Positions 21,481 to 32,680 of a DNA stretch of 64,000 nt are shown piece by piece. Source of the DNA: Melastoma dodecandrum (lineage: Eukaryota > Streptophyta > Magnoliopsida > Myrtales > Melastomataceae); the NCBI GenBank assembly GCA_029817715.1, contig JARUPY010000189.1:4464001-4528000 (forward strand), in the 5' to 3' direction. The notes beneath the pieces were generated by a model. The model made no database searches. It saw nothing but the letters and a program-made list of their open reading frames with translations, and was not told the origin of the DNA. A program made the position numbers and the translations under genes. Within the stretch, counting starts at the first letter, position 1, and each line of letters opens with the position of its first letter.

Positions 21481-22139
21481 ACAGCAACAGAGGTAGAGAC
21501 AACATTCACGACAGTGAAGTGGTCGTGTAGTTAACTCGAGAAATAGGAGTCCGTCTCGAGATTGAGAAGGTAGAAGTTTATCTCGAGTTCAAGAAGATGG
21601 GGTTCGTCTTGAGATCTAGTGCGTCTTGCTCAAGGGAAACTTGAGGCAAAGGAAACTCAAGATCGCTCTAAGCCGGGACTTGCGTGAAAGAAGGCCTGCC
21701 AAAATGAGGCCTAGTTTCTTTCATTAATAATTTTTGACAGGTTTTTAATTAATGTTTTGTCTTTCTATTTTGGGCCAAATTGGGAGCTGGTTTTGCCCAT
21801 TTTCTATTCTCTATAAATAGGACTCATGTGTTTAGGGTTAAAGAAAACCTTTTGAAGAATGTTTCCTAAATTTGGCAGTCGTAAAGGTCTATCTTGAACT
21901 TTGCGCCACTTCATTTATCATTTGGTGAGTTTTCAAGTGTTGAGAAACATTTGAGGATGGAAAAGATCAAACTCGAGACATCGAGAGTTCGTGTCAAGAT
22001 CAAACTCGAGATTCAGTTCGAAACTTGTTGAGTCGGGTCGAGGACTCCTTCTCCTTCCCCCGGATTGTATCCATTGGGCAAATATCTGATATTCGAAAGT
22101 TGTTGATGCTGTTTGAGGAAGCAAAAGAGCAGGCATCGA
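21480..22139 (+). repeat. LTR or leader of the decayed gypsy element that hosts the 22145 insertion
   Basis: Has a TATAAATAG box (21812-21820), repeated ctcgag/gtctcgag motifs, and runs in an open frame (FEEAKEQAST) directly into the pol relic at 29932 once the inserted element and one copy of its target-site duplication are removed. Gag and protease of the host are missing. Confidence 0.45.
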
Positions 22140-22144
22140 CTATG

Positions 22145-24019
22145 TGTAATGACCCGACATTTTATGATTTAAAAGTATATGAAAGAGGGCCATCAACTCC
22201 AAGGAACGGAAGAGAATAAGAAACCCCTCATTAGGAGGGTGGTGGGCCATCAACTCCAAGGAATGGAAGAGGATAAGAAAACCCTCATGATGGGGGGGAA
22301 GACTTTCTTGGCAATTTCCCCCACAAAAAGACACGCAAGCTTTAAGAAGAGGGGGGAGGTCCGGCCAAGAGAAAAGGGGGAAAAGGGAGAAAGGAGGGGG
22401 AGGAAGGCATTCGGCCAAGAAGGAAAAGAAAGGAAAGAGAGAGAGAGGGGAAGAAAACACTTAGAGAAAGGGAAGTGGGGAGCTCCGGCCGAGAGGAAGG
22501 AAGAAGGAAAGGAAGGAGCTCGGCGAAGGGAACAAGAAAGGAAAGGAAGGTGATTCGGCTCGCCCAAAGGGATTCAAGGGCGAAAGGAGCTAGACAAGGA
22601 GCTAGCGGGCGGTTGAGGGCCGAAGGAAGGCTAGCCTTACGGAGGGAAGTGGTGCGGCGAAGGGTAGAGTTCGCCGACTTGTGTCGGAGTGTAAACGAAC
22701 GGTAACCCCTACATCCCTCCTCCGCTTTTAAGCTTAGTTGTGGTGCATGCTGTTGCGGTTTGTTGGTGCGATTGGGCTGTGATTTGGAAGTGGTTTGGAG
22801 AGGGTTAGAGGGTAGCCGAACCCTTAAAGGTGAGGGAAGCCACCCGAACCCCTCTATGCATGAGTAAGGTGTGGGTTTGGTGTTGGGTTACCGAAGGGCT
22901 GCGCTTGGGGCGAGCCTTGAGGGGAATGATTTCGGTCCTTAGAGGCTGGAAATGAGTGAAGTTAAGGTATGGAATAGGGGAGCGTTGAGCCCCGTGGTGG
23001 CTGCGCTTCATCTCGCGCTCTAAGAGCGGAATCGCGTGGCTTTGGCCATGGAATTCAAATCGGCCAAGGGCAGGAAATTATGCGGCATTGTAAGGCCGGA
23101 ACGGAAGCCTAGAAGGGCTGTCCCTCGTGCTAGAAAAGCATGGAAAAGTTATGCTCGGGGGTGGATGGGAGGTGAAACTGAAGGACGTAATATTCAGTTT
23201 GAAACGAGCAAGATAAATGAGTGTGCTCAAGTCCGAATAAGGGACTATATGAAAGGAGTTTTAATGTGAGGATTTGTGGCCACATTCCTACCTTGAAAGG
23301 GAGTAGGAATGTGGTAGACACAAGTTGAATTAGATGGTGGAAGGTCAAAGCCGAATAGGCTTAGTAATGAGACCAGAAGGTACAGTTTTCGGTGGAAACG
23401 AGTGTGGAAAGGTGATAAGTTTTGGGACTATGCGTTTGGAGTTTGAATCTGAGATTTTTATGGTGTTTTTCTACCTTAGTTAAGGTGTGGGAAATGGTAG
23501 AAACGATTGGAAATTGTTGAGAGTAAGTGAAAGCCGAATCGGGCTTAAAGTCAGTATGCAGGATGTTCCAAGGGCGGGAAAACGAACGTGAGATGGGTAT
23601 ACGGTTTCGCTAGCATAAGGGGCTATGTGCTTGGAGTTTGGTTCTGAGATTTTAAGGGTATCTTCCTACCTTAGTTAAGGTGTGGGAAATGATAGAAACG
23701 AATGGGAATTATTGGGATAAGGTGAAAACCGAATTGGTTTAAGGTCAGGGTGTATGATGTCTCAAAAAGGGAAAAACGGTTCTCGGACATTTTTGTATGG
23801 AACGTGCGGTTTCTTGTGGATATATGTGGGGTTTAAAATGGAATGGATTTTAGTTTCTTGCAGGTAAAAGAAGGGTTCTTAGGCTGCGCATCATGAATGG
23901 ACAAAACTTGTTTAGTTTTCGAAAAATTGAGCTTGTAGCTCACATGTATGTAATGAATGTTTGTTCAATTAATGGAAATGCAATGTTTTTGTATAAATGT
24001 AAATGGAAAGAACCTTTCA
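22145..24019 (+). repeat. 5' LTR of the non-autonomous element
   Basis: 1875 bp. The first 600 bp are extremely purine-rich on the plus strand (aag/gag/ggg runs at 22330-22560). The second half contains three related units of about 190 bp anchored at ctacctt (about 23286, 23471 and 23666). A 12-bp-stem hairpin CCACATTCCTAC / GTAGGAATGTGG lies at 23280-23314. Ends: 5' TGTAATG, 3' CTTTCA. Confidence 0.92.
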
Positions 24020-24021
24020 AG

Positions 24022-24032
24022 TGTATCAGAGC
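24022..24032 (+). other. Primer-binding site of the non-autonomous element
   Basis: TGTATCAGAGC, two bases after the LTR end, matches initiator tRNA-Met PBS TGGTATCAGAGC minus one G. Confidence 0.7.
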
Positions 24033-27000
24033 GTAGGATCATTTTGGAGTGATAAGGGTGGTATTTGAGTTGATTTTTGCATCGAAAACGCTCTTTAAGG
24101 CATGCGCATGCATATGTGATTGTTTGGATTGATTCGAAATTGATTTGGTCGAGTTGGTATTGAGGAAAAAGTGAATGGAAAGGGGTTCGGAATTGCCCAA
24201 ATATGTGTGTATGAGAGCACATGAATGGGCGTTTGGTTTGGAAAGTTTGAGGTTTAAACATCACGGGAAGTGATGGAAATAAGCACTTTGTTTGTTAAAG
24301 GCATGTTGCCGTAAAGGAATCACCTAGAAAAGGGTTGATTCGAATTTGAAATATGTATATTGAGGCTGCAAATATGCACCTATATTGAAATGAATGAGAT
24401 TTTGATTGGAAAGGAATTTGAGATTTGAGATTGATACCTCACGATGAAGTGATGGGAATGAGTGTTTCGGGCACTAAGGGCATGATGTCGGAATGTGGCA
24501 GAATAGGAACGGTCTCGAAAGGAGAAAGATCTCCGAGGTTGAGCCACAAGGTTGGGACCTAGAGATGAAGGTTTGAATGATGCTAAGGTACGGAAATGAG
24601 GTTAATAAGACCAGGTAAAAGTGTTGTGAATTAAGGCACTATAACGGTGCGAGAGTGCACCCGGTTGGGGGAAATGAAACGATATAAGGAATTCCCCACA
24701 CATGTTCGCTCTCGGGAATGGTATGGAAGCCTAAGAGGGCTGTCCAAAGTGCTAAGAATAGCACGGAATAGAAATGGTCCGGGGCGAATGCGAAATGAGT
24801 AGAAGTGTGTCCCGAAAATGGACAGAATGAAGCGAATGCTTCGGGCAACGGCGGGGCTGCCTTGAAGGGCGCCCTAGAGAGGTTTAGGAAACCTCGATCC
24901 TTGCCTCATGGGAGGCGGAAAGGGTCAGTCAAAGGGGCTAGAAAGAACCCCACAAGAGTTAGCTCGAGTGTGCAGAACGGAGAACGGATATACAAGGGGT
25001 AATGCTCGGATGAGGCTAGCGCGAGCGAAGCGGGCGCTTCGAGTAAATGTGGGCTACCCTTGGAGGGAGCCCCAATGGAATTGAGAACCTTAGTTCCTAC
25101 CTTCTTGGAGAAGGCAGGGACAACCCAAATGGGCAAGTGCAACCTCGCATAGGGGGCTGACCAGGGAAGGTCAAATGCGGGGTGGTTTGATCGGGTGAAT
25201 GGTGTTAGCGAAATGATTTAAGTGGGCAAAAATGCCGTAATAAGGTACGAACCAATGGAAGTTGCTACCTATGGTGTCCAAGTTAAGCAAGGATAGTATA
25301 ATGCATATGAGAAGGTATGTATGAAGTGTCTAAACCCGAAATGATGGGTGAGCCGGATTGGCTCCGCTCAACGGTTATGAGCTAACGAACACGACTAAGA
25401 CGTATAAGAATGACGAGTTAAGGTGTGAGTCGATAGAGGGCTGTGACCTGAGTGAACTAAGCCATAGAGAGATAGTATTAAGTGTAAAGGAGAGGGTCGG
25501 ACCGAAGCCTGTCGACCCGGAACGATATATGAACCGAAGTGGTTCTGCTCGATGAGTATGAGTGTAATGGCATGATGAAAAGTGGACAAACGGAAGCTGT
25601 TCCATTATGAACTGAAATGAGACATAGAAAGGGATCGAAGGGCCGTGAAAAGGGAAGACAAGTTTGGCTGAAACGAGTCTTGAAGTGGTGTGTACTTCAC
25701 CGCACTTGTGTGGCCGCATGCCGGAGGATAGAAATGAGTAAGTCGCCAATGCGCGGCTATTCGGTTTTGGGGTGCGAAAGAAATAACCCCTACCATGTCT
25801 GAGCACTGAAAAGAAGGTGTAAGAAAGGTGGAAACATGACCTAAAAAGGAGGGATTGATTAACGGTGGTGAACGTATTGGATGAGTGCGTGTACCATGAG
25901 ATACCGTGGCGTATGTTAATAAATGCCAACAAGCGTAAACCCCAATGTGAGGAGAAAGGAGTTGAGGTCATAGAAAGGTTAAACAGATATAAGGACTCGG
26001 TGGTGATTCTAATGACCAAAATAAATTGATTTGGTATAGTCAAAGTCAAGGACTAACGAATCGGATTGAGGGACAAATGATTGTTGCTACACAAGTACCA
26101 GGGGCAAATATGACTGATAACAGCTCGAATGGGAGGATTCGAGGATGATACAAGGAAAGAAAGAATCGGGAATTGTAAAGGATCGTACAAGTGATGAATC
26201 GTATGAAGGTCTTACGAGACCAAGAGCAATGAGTACGATACGAATGATAAGGTACATGTATGAGTGGGATGTGAAGGGTACGTTAGTGAAACGAATTATA
26301 AATGTGCTCAAGGTGGACACATAATGGATAATAAGGGTAAAGTGATTTTCCCAAGATAGGGGTGAGACGGTCGGAAGGGTGACCAAATTTTCCAAGTAAT
26401 AGTGAATGGATAAACCAATGTAAAACTGGAGGATAAGGATGAGACCTCCCTAGTATGACGAGAATTGAGGATGACGAACGAAAGTTTACCCTCAAGTGCG
26501 CATTGATGGCACTTAAGTTTAAGTGATATGATGGATCTCCTCCACCAAGTGATGGACGGGGTAGGGAGAAAAACAAAGAGAAGAACCTCGCCTTTGGGAG
26601 AGATTGACGAGTCAATCAATCAAGGGAGTAAATTCCCTGAAGTAAGGAGTCGAATTAAAGGAAAGGATTGGGGCACGGAAACTTGTAAAATAAAAGCAAC
26701 CTCCTTAGATTAAGGGGGGAAAGGGACGAAAGGAAGTAATGCCAAAAGAAGGGCATTTAAGAGCGAGGGTGAATCGGATTCGCTCTCTCCATTCCCAAGC
26801 GATGAGGCGCAAGAGAGACTAGATTTTCTCCGAATTTGAGAAAGGAATTGATGACAAATAGTAAAGGAACATAGTGATTGATGGCAATAGTAAAGAGGGA
26901 GCACGGAGATAGAGGTGAACACGTGTGATGGCCTTAAGTTATGAGAAATGATTGAACAAGGGAAATAAGGGATGGAGGTGTCGGAAAAGTCAAGCCATCG

Positions 27001-27160
27001 TGATAATAAGGGGACGGAAGGAGTTAATTCTTCCCCATACGCATATACAATAGCTAAATAAGTGTGAGATCGCCTTGGGAATGTAAGAAATATAATGGAG
27101 ATTTGGATTATTAATGAAATTGGTTGGGGAGTTGAGTTAAGGCATGAGGAGGTACCGGCG
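24033..27160. other. Long non-coding internal region of the non-autonomous element
   Basis: About 3.1 kb of mainly G/A-rich sequence with no plus-strand frame above about 65 codons. There are diverged internal repeats: CACGGGAAGTGATGG near 24262 and CACGATGAAGTGATGG near 24440 anchor units of roughly 178 bp, and ggggctgccttgaagggcgccc (24852) resembles gggctacccttggagggagccc (25050). The longer minus-strand frames here are a by-product of purine bias. Nothing like gag or pol is legible. Confidence 0.7.
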
Positions 27161-27162
27161 AC

Positions 27163-27170
27163 TATAAAAA
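27163..27170 (+). promoter_or_regulatory. TATA box in front of the zinc-knuckle ORF
   Basis: CTATAAAAAGGG, a near-perfect plant TATA box, 73 bp before the ATG at 27236. A start about 30 bp downstream would give a leader of some 40 nt. It lies far downstream of the 5' LTR promoter region, so it suggests separate transcription of the ORF. Confidence 0.55.
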
Positions 27171-27235
27171 GGGAATGCCGGACCATCTAAAATTCTCCTC
27201 ACACCCAAAAGCAAAGAGAAAGAAACGAGGTAGGA

Positions 27236-27787
27236 ATGGCGGAAAGAGATGAAGCAAGTAATTCGAAACATCCTTTACGTAAGGGTAAAGCTCCAATAGT
27301 GCATCGGATGACGGCCAAGGAGTTTAAGGCCTCCCTCCGCACAGCGGAACCGAGTCTAGAAAGGAAAAAGGAAGGGCTTAAGGAGGTCCTCCAAAGGATC
27401 GAGGAAGAACTTCAGGAATTTTGTGGAGATGTTGGAGAAATGGAAAGCGTGGAGGAATGGTGGAATAAACAAGAGATTTCTCCCGAGTTGACACCGTATT
27501 CTTCGAAATCGACCGCACGAACGGTGTCCCGCCCCAAAAAGACAAAGGCGAGCGAGGTGAGGCCGCCTTATTGTTTGGAGTGCGGACGGCACCACGAGGA
27601 ACCTCTTTGTCCACGACGCCGAGTCGTGTGTAAGGTATGCTGTTTCCTCGGGCACTCGGCAAGGTATTGTTGGGCCGGGTTTAGGGATGGCGCTAAAGGC
27701 GGAAAGAGTGGGAAAAAGGTAGTTGGGAACATTGTAAAGGGAAGTACGAATCCGGAAGGTAAACCGTGGAATCCTTCCGTGTACTAA
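27236..27787 (+). CDS. Double zinc-knuckle protein of the non-autonomous element
   Basis: 183 residues, the only substantial plus-strand frame inside the element, ending about 260 bp before the 3' LTR. Residues about 40-65 (SLERKKEGLKEVLQRIEEELQEF) form a charged, heptad-like helix. A Lys/Ser/Thr-rich linker follows. Residues about 120-156 carry two zinc modules: CLECGRHHEEPLC and CKVCCFLGHSARYC (C-x2-C-x4-H-x4-C). This spacing echoes the double knuckle at the end of Tekay/Del-type gag, but no capsid domain precedes it, so it may be a gag remnant reshaped into a small nucleic-acid-binding protein (inference). The ATG context (G at -3, G at +4) is good. I do not recognise a named family. Confidence 0.7.
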   Translation: MAERDEASNSKHPLRKGKAPIVHRMTAKEFKASLRTAEPSLERKKEGLKEVLQRIEEELQEFCGDVGEMESVEEWWNKQEISPELTPYSSKSTARTVSRPKKTKASEVRPPYCLECGRHHEEPLCPRRRVVCKVCCFLGHSARYCWAGFRDGAKGGKSGKKVVGNIVKGSTNPEGKPWNPSVY

Positions 27788-28035
27788 CGACCGAGAAAGA
27801 TAGTAAGGTCGATGTATATGCATATATATGGGTGTATATATAAGTGTGTTTTAAGGAAAAGGAAAAGAGTCGGGAATGTACTCGAATGGCTAAAATTGTG
27901 TCCTCGTGGAGGACCGAAGCTTAAAAGAAAGGATGAATAACTAAGAATAATGAATGGACGATCGAGTGGGTTAGAGGGGTGCGTGAATGTATCCGGCCTT
28001 TCACCACTACAAAAATTTCGAGGACGAAATTTCCT

Positions 28036-28048
28036 AAGGGGGGAAGAT
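28036..28048 (+). other. Polypurine tract of the non-autonomous element
   Basis: AAGGGGGGAAGAT immediately precedes the second LTR. The preceding CGAGGACGAAATTTCCT is a wording commonly seen just before the PPT in Tekay/Del chromoviruses. Confidence 0.85.
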
Positions 28049-29926
28049 TGTAATGACCCGACATTTTATGATTTAAAAGTATTTGAAAGAGGGCCATCAA
28101 CTCCAAGGAATGGAAGAGGATAAGAAACCCCTCATTAGGAAGGTGGTGGGCCATCAACTCCAAGGAATGGAAGAGAATAAGAAAACCCTCATGATGGGGG
28201 GGAAAACTTTCTTGGCTATTTCCAACACAAAAAGACACGCAAGCTTTGAGAAGAGGGGGGAGGTCCGGCCAAGAGAAAAGGGGGAAAAAGGGAGAAAGGA
28301 GGGGGAGGAAGGCATTCGGCCAAGAAGGAAAAGAAAGGAAAGAGAGAGAGAGGGGAGGAAAACACTTAGAGAAAAGGGAAGTGGGGAGCTCCGGCCGAGA
28401 GGGAGGAAAAAGGAAAGGAAGGAACTCGGCGAAGGGAAGAAGAAAGGAAAGGAAGGTGATTCGGCTCGCCCAAGGGGATTCAAGGGCGAAAGGAGCTAGA
28501 CAAGGAGCTAGCGGACGGTTGAGGGCCGAAGGAAAGCTACCTTTGCGGGTGGAAGTGGTGCGGCGAAGGGTAGAGTTCGCCGACTTGTGTCGGAGTGTAA
28601 ACGAACGGTAACCCCTACATCCCTCTTTCGCTTTTAAGCTTAGTTGTGGTGCATGCTGTTGGGGTTTGTTGGTGCGATTGGGCTTTGATTTGGAAGTGGT
28701 TTGGAGAGGGTTAGAGGGTGGCCGGACCCTTAAAGGTGAGGGAAGCCACCCGAACCCCTCTATGCATGAGTAAGGTGTGGGTTTGGTTGTTGGGTTACCG
28801 AAGGGCTGCGCTTGGGGCGAGCCTTGAGGGGAATGATTTCGGTCCTTAGGGGCTGGAAATGAGTGAAGTTAAGGTATGGAATAGGGGAGCGTTGAGCCCC
28901 GTGGTGGCTGCGCTTCACCTCGCGCTCTAAGAGCGGAATCGCGTGGCTTTGGCCATGGAAATCAAATCGGCCAAGGGCTGGAAATTATGCGACATTGTAA
29001 GGCCGGAACGGAAGCCTAGAAGGGCTGTCCCTCGTGCTAGAAAAGCATGGAAAAGTTATGCTCGGGGGTGGATGGGAGGTGAAACTGAAGGACGTAATAT
29101 TCAGTTTGAAACGAGCAAGATAAATGAGTGTGCTCAAGTCCGAATAAGGGACTATATGAAAGGAGTTTTAATGTGAGGATTTGTGGCCACATTCCTACCT
29201 TGAAAGGGAGTAGGAATGTGGTAGACACAAGTTGAATTAGATGGTGGAAGGTCAAAGCCGAATAGGCTTAGTAATGAGACCAGAAGGTACAGTTTTCGGT
29301 GGAAACGAGTGTGGAAAGGTGATAAGTTTTGGGACTATGCGTTTGGAGTTTGAATCTGAGATTTTTATGGTGTTTTTCTACCTTAGTTAAGGTGTGGGAA
29401 ATGGTAGAAACGATTGGAAATTGTTGAGAGTAAGTGAAAGCCGAATCGGGCTTAAAGTCAGTATGCAGGATGTTCCAAGGGCGGGAAAACGAACGTGAGA
29501 TGGGTATACGGTTTCGCTAGCATAAGGGGCTATGTGCTTGGAGTTTGGTTCTGAGATTTTAAGGGTATCTTCCTACCTTAGTTAAGGTGTGGGAAATGAT
29601 AGAAACGAATGGGAATTATTGGGATAAGGTGAAAACCGAATTGGTTTAAGGTCAGGGTGTATGATGTCTCAAAAAGGGAAAAACGGTTCTCGGACATTTT
29701 TGTATGGAACGTGCGGTTTCTTGTGGATATATGTGGGGTTTAAAATGGAACGGATTCTAGTTTCTTGCAGGTAAAAGAAGGGTTCTTGGGCTGCGCATCA
29801 TGAATGGACAAAACTTGTTTAGTTTTCGAAAAATTGAGCTTGTAGCTCACATGTATGTAATGAATGTTTGTTCAATTAATGGAAATGCAATGTTTTTGTA
29901 TAAATGTAATTGGAAAGAACCTTTTA
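28049..29926 (+). repeat. 3' LTR of the non-autonomous element
   Basis: 1878 bp, same layout as the 5' copy, including the hairpin (29187-29221) and the ~190-bp units. It ends CTTTTA where the 5' copy ends CTTTCA. Nearly all differences from the 5' copy fall in the first 950 bp. Confidence 0.92.
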
Positions 29927-29931
29927 CTATG

Positions 29932-31470
29932 TCCCCTCAAGTTAGGGCACTTTTACGAGAGCTTGAGGATGCGATTCTCGAGGAAATGCCTGGAGGACAT
30001 CCTCCTTTGAGGGCCAAACAACATCAGATCGAGCTCATTCCTGGAGAGCCACTACGCAATAGACCTTCATATTGATGCAATCTCGACGAGGCGAGGGAAT
30101 TGCAATGACAAGTCGATGAACTCATCGAACGAGGCTTTGTTTTGGAGAACCTCAGCCCTTGCTCCGTCCCCTCCATCTTAGTTCCCGAGAAGGATGGTTC
30201 ATGGTGAATGAGTACCGATAGTCGAGCAATGAATAAGATCACCATCAAGTATCGATTTCCCCTTCCTCAACTTGATGATATGCTCGATGAGTTGCATGGG
30301 TTGACAGTATTCTCGAAGGTGGACTTACAAAGTAGCTATCACCAGATTTTGATAAAGAAATGAGACGAGTGGAAGATGACATTTAGAAGCAAATTCGGTT
30401 TGTACGAGTGGATGGTTATATCGTTTGGTCTCTCGAATTTGCCAAGTACCTTCATGCGATTGATGAACCAGACATTTCGTCCTTTCATCGACAAATTTGT
30501 GGTTGTTTAAGATGATATTCTTGTATATAGCCATAGTGAGGACGAACACGTTGAACACCTTAGATAGTTGTTCGAGAAGTTGATGGTGCAACGTCTATTC
30601 AGGAACGGCAAAAAGTGCGAGTTCTTGACTTTCAAACTTGTCTTTCTAGGGAACATCATCTCGAGAAAAGATATTTAGGTGGATGAGAGTAAGGTTGCTG
30701 ATGTTCGAGATTCACCAACTCTCAGGATAGCACATGATGTCCAGAGTTTTCACAGCCTAGCGTCGTTCTACCGGAGATTCATCAAGGGCATCGGTTCAAT
30801 CGCAACCCCAATGATAGAGTGTTTGAAGGGGACGTCCTTCGAGTAGACTTCCGCGGCTCATTTGAGTTTCAAGTTGCTCAAGAGTCGTTTGTGCGAAGCG
30901 CCTATATTGGCACTCCCCGACTTCGAGATGGTGCTTGAAGTCGAGTGTGACACCCCGGAGTAGGAATCGGCGGCATACTATTGCAAGAGGGTCGACCAAT
31001 CTCATATTTCAGTGAGAAGTTAAATGGTTCTCGATTGAATTACTAGACCTACGATAAGGAGTTTTATGCCATCATTCGTACACACCAGACATGGAGTCAC
31101 TATTTGATGCCCAAGGAGTTCGTTCTTCATACCGATGTCAAGAAAGTCAACTATTATGTCCAGGATAGAATCGAGGTTGATCGGATTCGAGATGTTGAAG
31201 GAGTTGTACTTGAGTGATGCAAACTTATGAGAGGTGTATAAGGGATATCTCGAGAAGCCTTGTGAGCATTATCATCTGTCTAACAGATTTCTATTTCAAG
31301 GAGTTAAGTTATACATTCCTCGAAGTTTCACTCGAGAGCATCCTTTTTTACATGTGTGTGGAGGAGGACTTGCTAGACACTTGGTAGTCGAGAAAACTGT
31401 CAAGATGCTTAGGAACATTTTTACTAGTCCCAAATGGATAAGGACATATAAAAATGGCTAAGGACATTTC
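29932..31470 (+). pseudogene. Ty3/gypsy pol relic (RT, RNase H, integrase start)
   Basis: Continues the frame interrupted at 22139. Legible in order: ELEDAILEEMPGGHPPLRAKQHQIELIPG (linker), [77 protein letters not shown], the catalytic motif DDILVYS with the preceding Tyr codon replaced by a stop, [49 protein letters not shown] (RNase H), and near 31300-31430 LFQGVKLYIPRSFTREHP and GGGLARHLVVEKT (integrase zinc-binding region). Many in-frame stops. Removed residues after 31470 are not recognisable. Confidence 0.85.
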
Positions 31471-31599
31471 ATCGTCGTTCGTTGTCTTTCCCGTTTTCAT
31501 GGTAGTAGCGCATCAGTTGTGTCTGTTCATTTGCTTTTATGTTAAGGTTTATGCTGAATGCTTAGTGAGATAACCGTTTACGTAGAAAGTAAATGAGAC

Positions 31600-32680
31600 T
31601 CTGAAGGTTTCCAGTGGTTTGGCGATAGCGTACGTCCACGTTTTTCTCTCATAGGATAAAATTCACTATTGAACACTTATAGTTAATACAATACTGACAG
31701 AAGGTATAACACACTCCTACAGACGATAATGTAGATAACCCTTCTCCTACAGAGAATGTACCAACAGAAGGTACCAGGACACTTATGTAGTGAGGAAGAG
31801 GATGTAGATAACCCATCGACTTTTCTTCTCGTAGTAACCCAATGGGTTGTGATCATTATCCCTTTGGGTAATGCACACAGACTTGTAACTAACTCGAAAG
31901 ATACTATGAGTGAGGTTTTGCACTGAAGACACTCACTAACTCCACAAGCCCCGTGGTTGGGGTTCTGCAGAACGGGGCAAGTCCATGCAAGCACGTAGCG
32001 GCATTACGCAGGCAGACAGCCCCTCTAACCAAGGGTAGATTTTCCCTCCGATGGTTCCACAACCTGCTTGGCTCCTCACTAAGACTTGCACGATGCTTGG
32101 CTCCTCACTAAGACTACAAGAAGCAGACAACACCCGTAGGGCTTCTCCCAAGCCTGCAGCCGATACTTCCCATATGTAGAAACACCAATGTAAGTGCATC
32201 ATCGTGATCCTTCCAGACGCGAGCCTTCTTTTACTCACTGCCCTGACACGTATACACCCAACTTCTCCTTATGCTGAATGCACGTCCGTCACACCACAGT
32301 GCAGCCAGAACCTTCGCAACATCACTCATGGCCGACAAAGCTTACACCCTGGACATTGGCTTTCTGCAAACATGAGCAAACCGGTAACAAAACAAACGAT
32401 ACCTGTACCTCACCAGATTCATCTAGATACGACCCTTCTTATGCACACCGCCCTAGCACGTACACATCCTGACTTCCTCCTAAGCTTGATGCACATCGGC
32501 CACACCACAGTACAACCAGATCCTTCGAGATATCACTCACGTCCGATCCAGCTTGTACCCCAGCAACCAGCCTTCGACAACCGAATGCTCAACCTCAAAG
32601 TGATAGAAAGCTCACAAGTCTCTCAGGCTATAATGTCGTATACAATTGGATACAATCCCTTTGTTTACTAAGTTTCAAGT
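31600..32680 (-). repeat. Sirevirus-like LTR relic
   Basis: Shares wording with the LTR at 54013-55882, for example cAtGCAAGCACGTAGCGG...TACGCA followed by GGATTTTCCCTCCG-type sequence (31985-32060 here, 54670-54745 there), and scattered cagaagg/ttctgcag motifs. It lies in the same orientation as that LTR. Ends and companion sequences are not identifiable. Confidence 0.45.

Larger units (their letters stand above)
22145..29926 (+). mobile_element. Complete non-autonomous LTR retrotransposon with one zinc-knuckle ORF
   Basis: Two direct LTRs (22145-24019 and 28049-29926) start TGTAATGACCCGAC, end in TTTCA/TTTTA, and flank 4029 bp of internal DNA. The target-site duplication CTATG is present on both sides (22140-22144 and 29927-29931), and removing the element restores an uninterrupted gypsy reading frame. 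A PBS-like tgtATCAGAGC (24022-24032) follows the first LTR and a polypurine tract AAGGGGGGAAGAT (28036-28048) precedes the second. No RT, integrase or protease could be found, so it depends on another element; the PPT context and LTR start resemble the Tekay/Del chromoviruses (inference). By eye the LTRs differ at about 43 positions (about 2.3%). Confidence 0.9.

Noticed and set aside
22179..22705. Plus-strand open frames with E/K/R/G-rich translation in both LTRs
   Set aside because: Pure consequence of the GAA/GGA-rich tract; frames differ between the two LTR copies.
25375..26049. 224-codon minus-strand open frame inside the non-autonomous element
   Set aside because: Explained by the purine bias of the plus strand, which removes stop codons from the minus strand; composition is low-complexity (S, F, L, H) and no family motif is seen.
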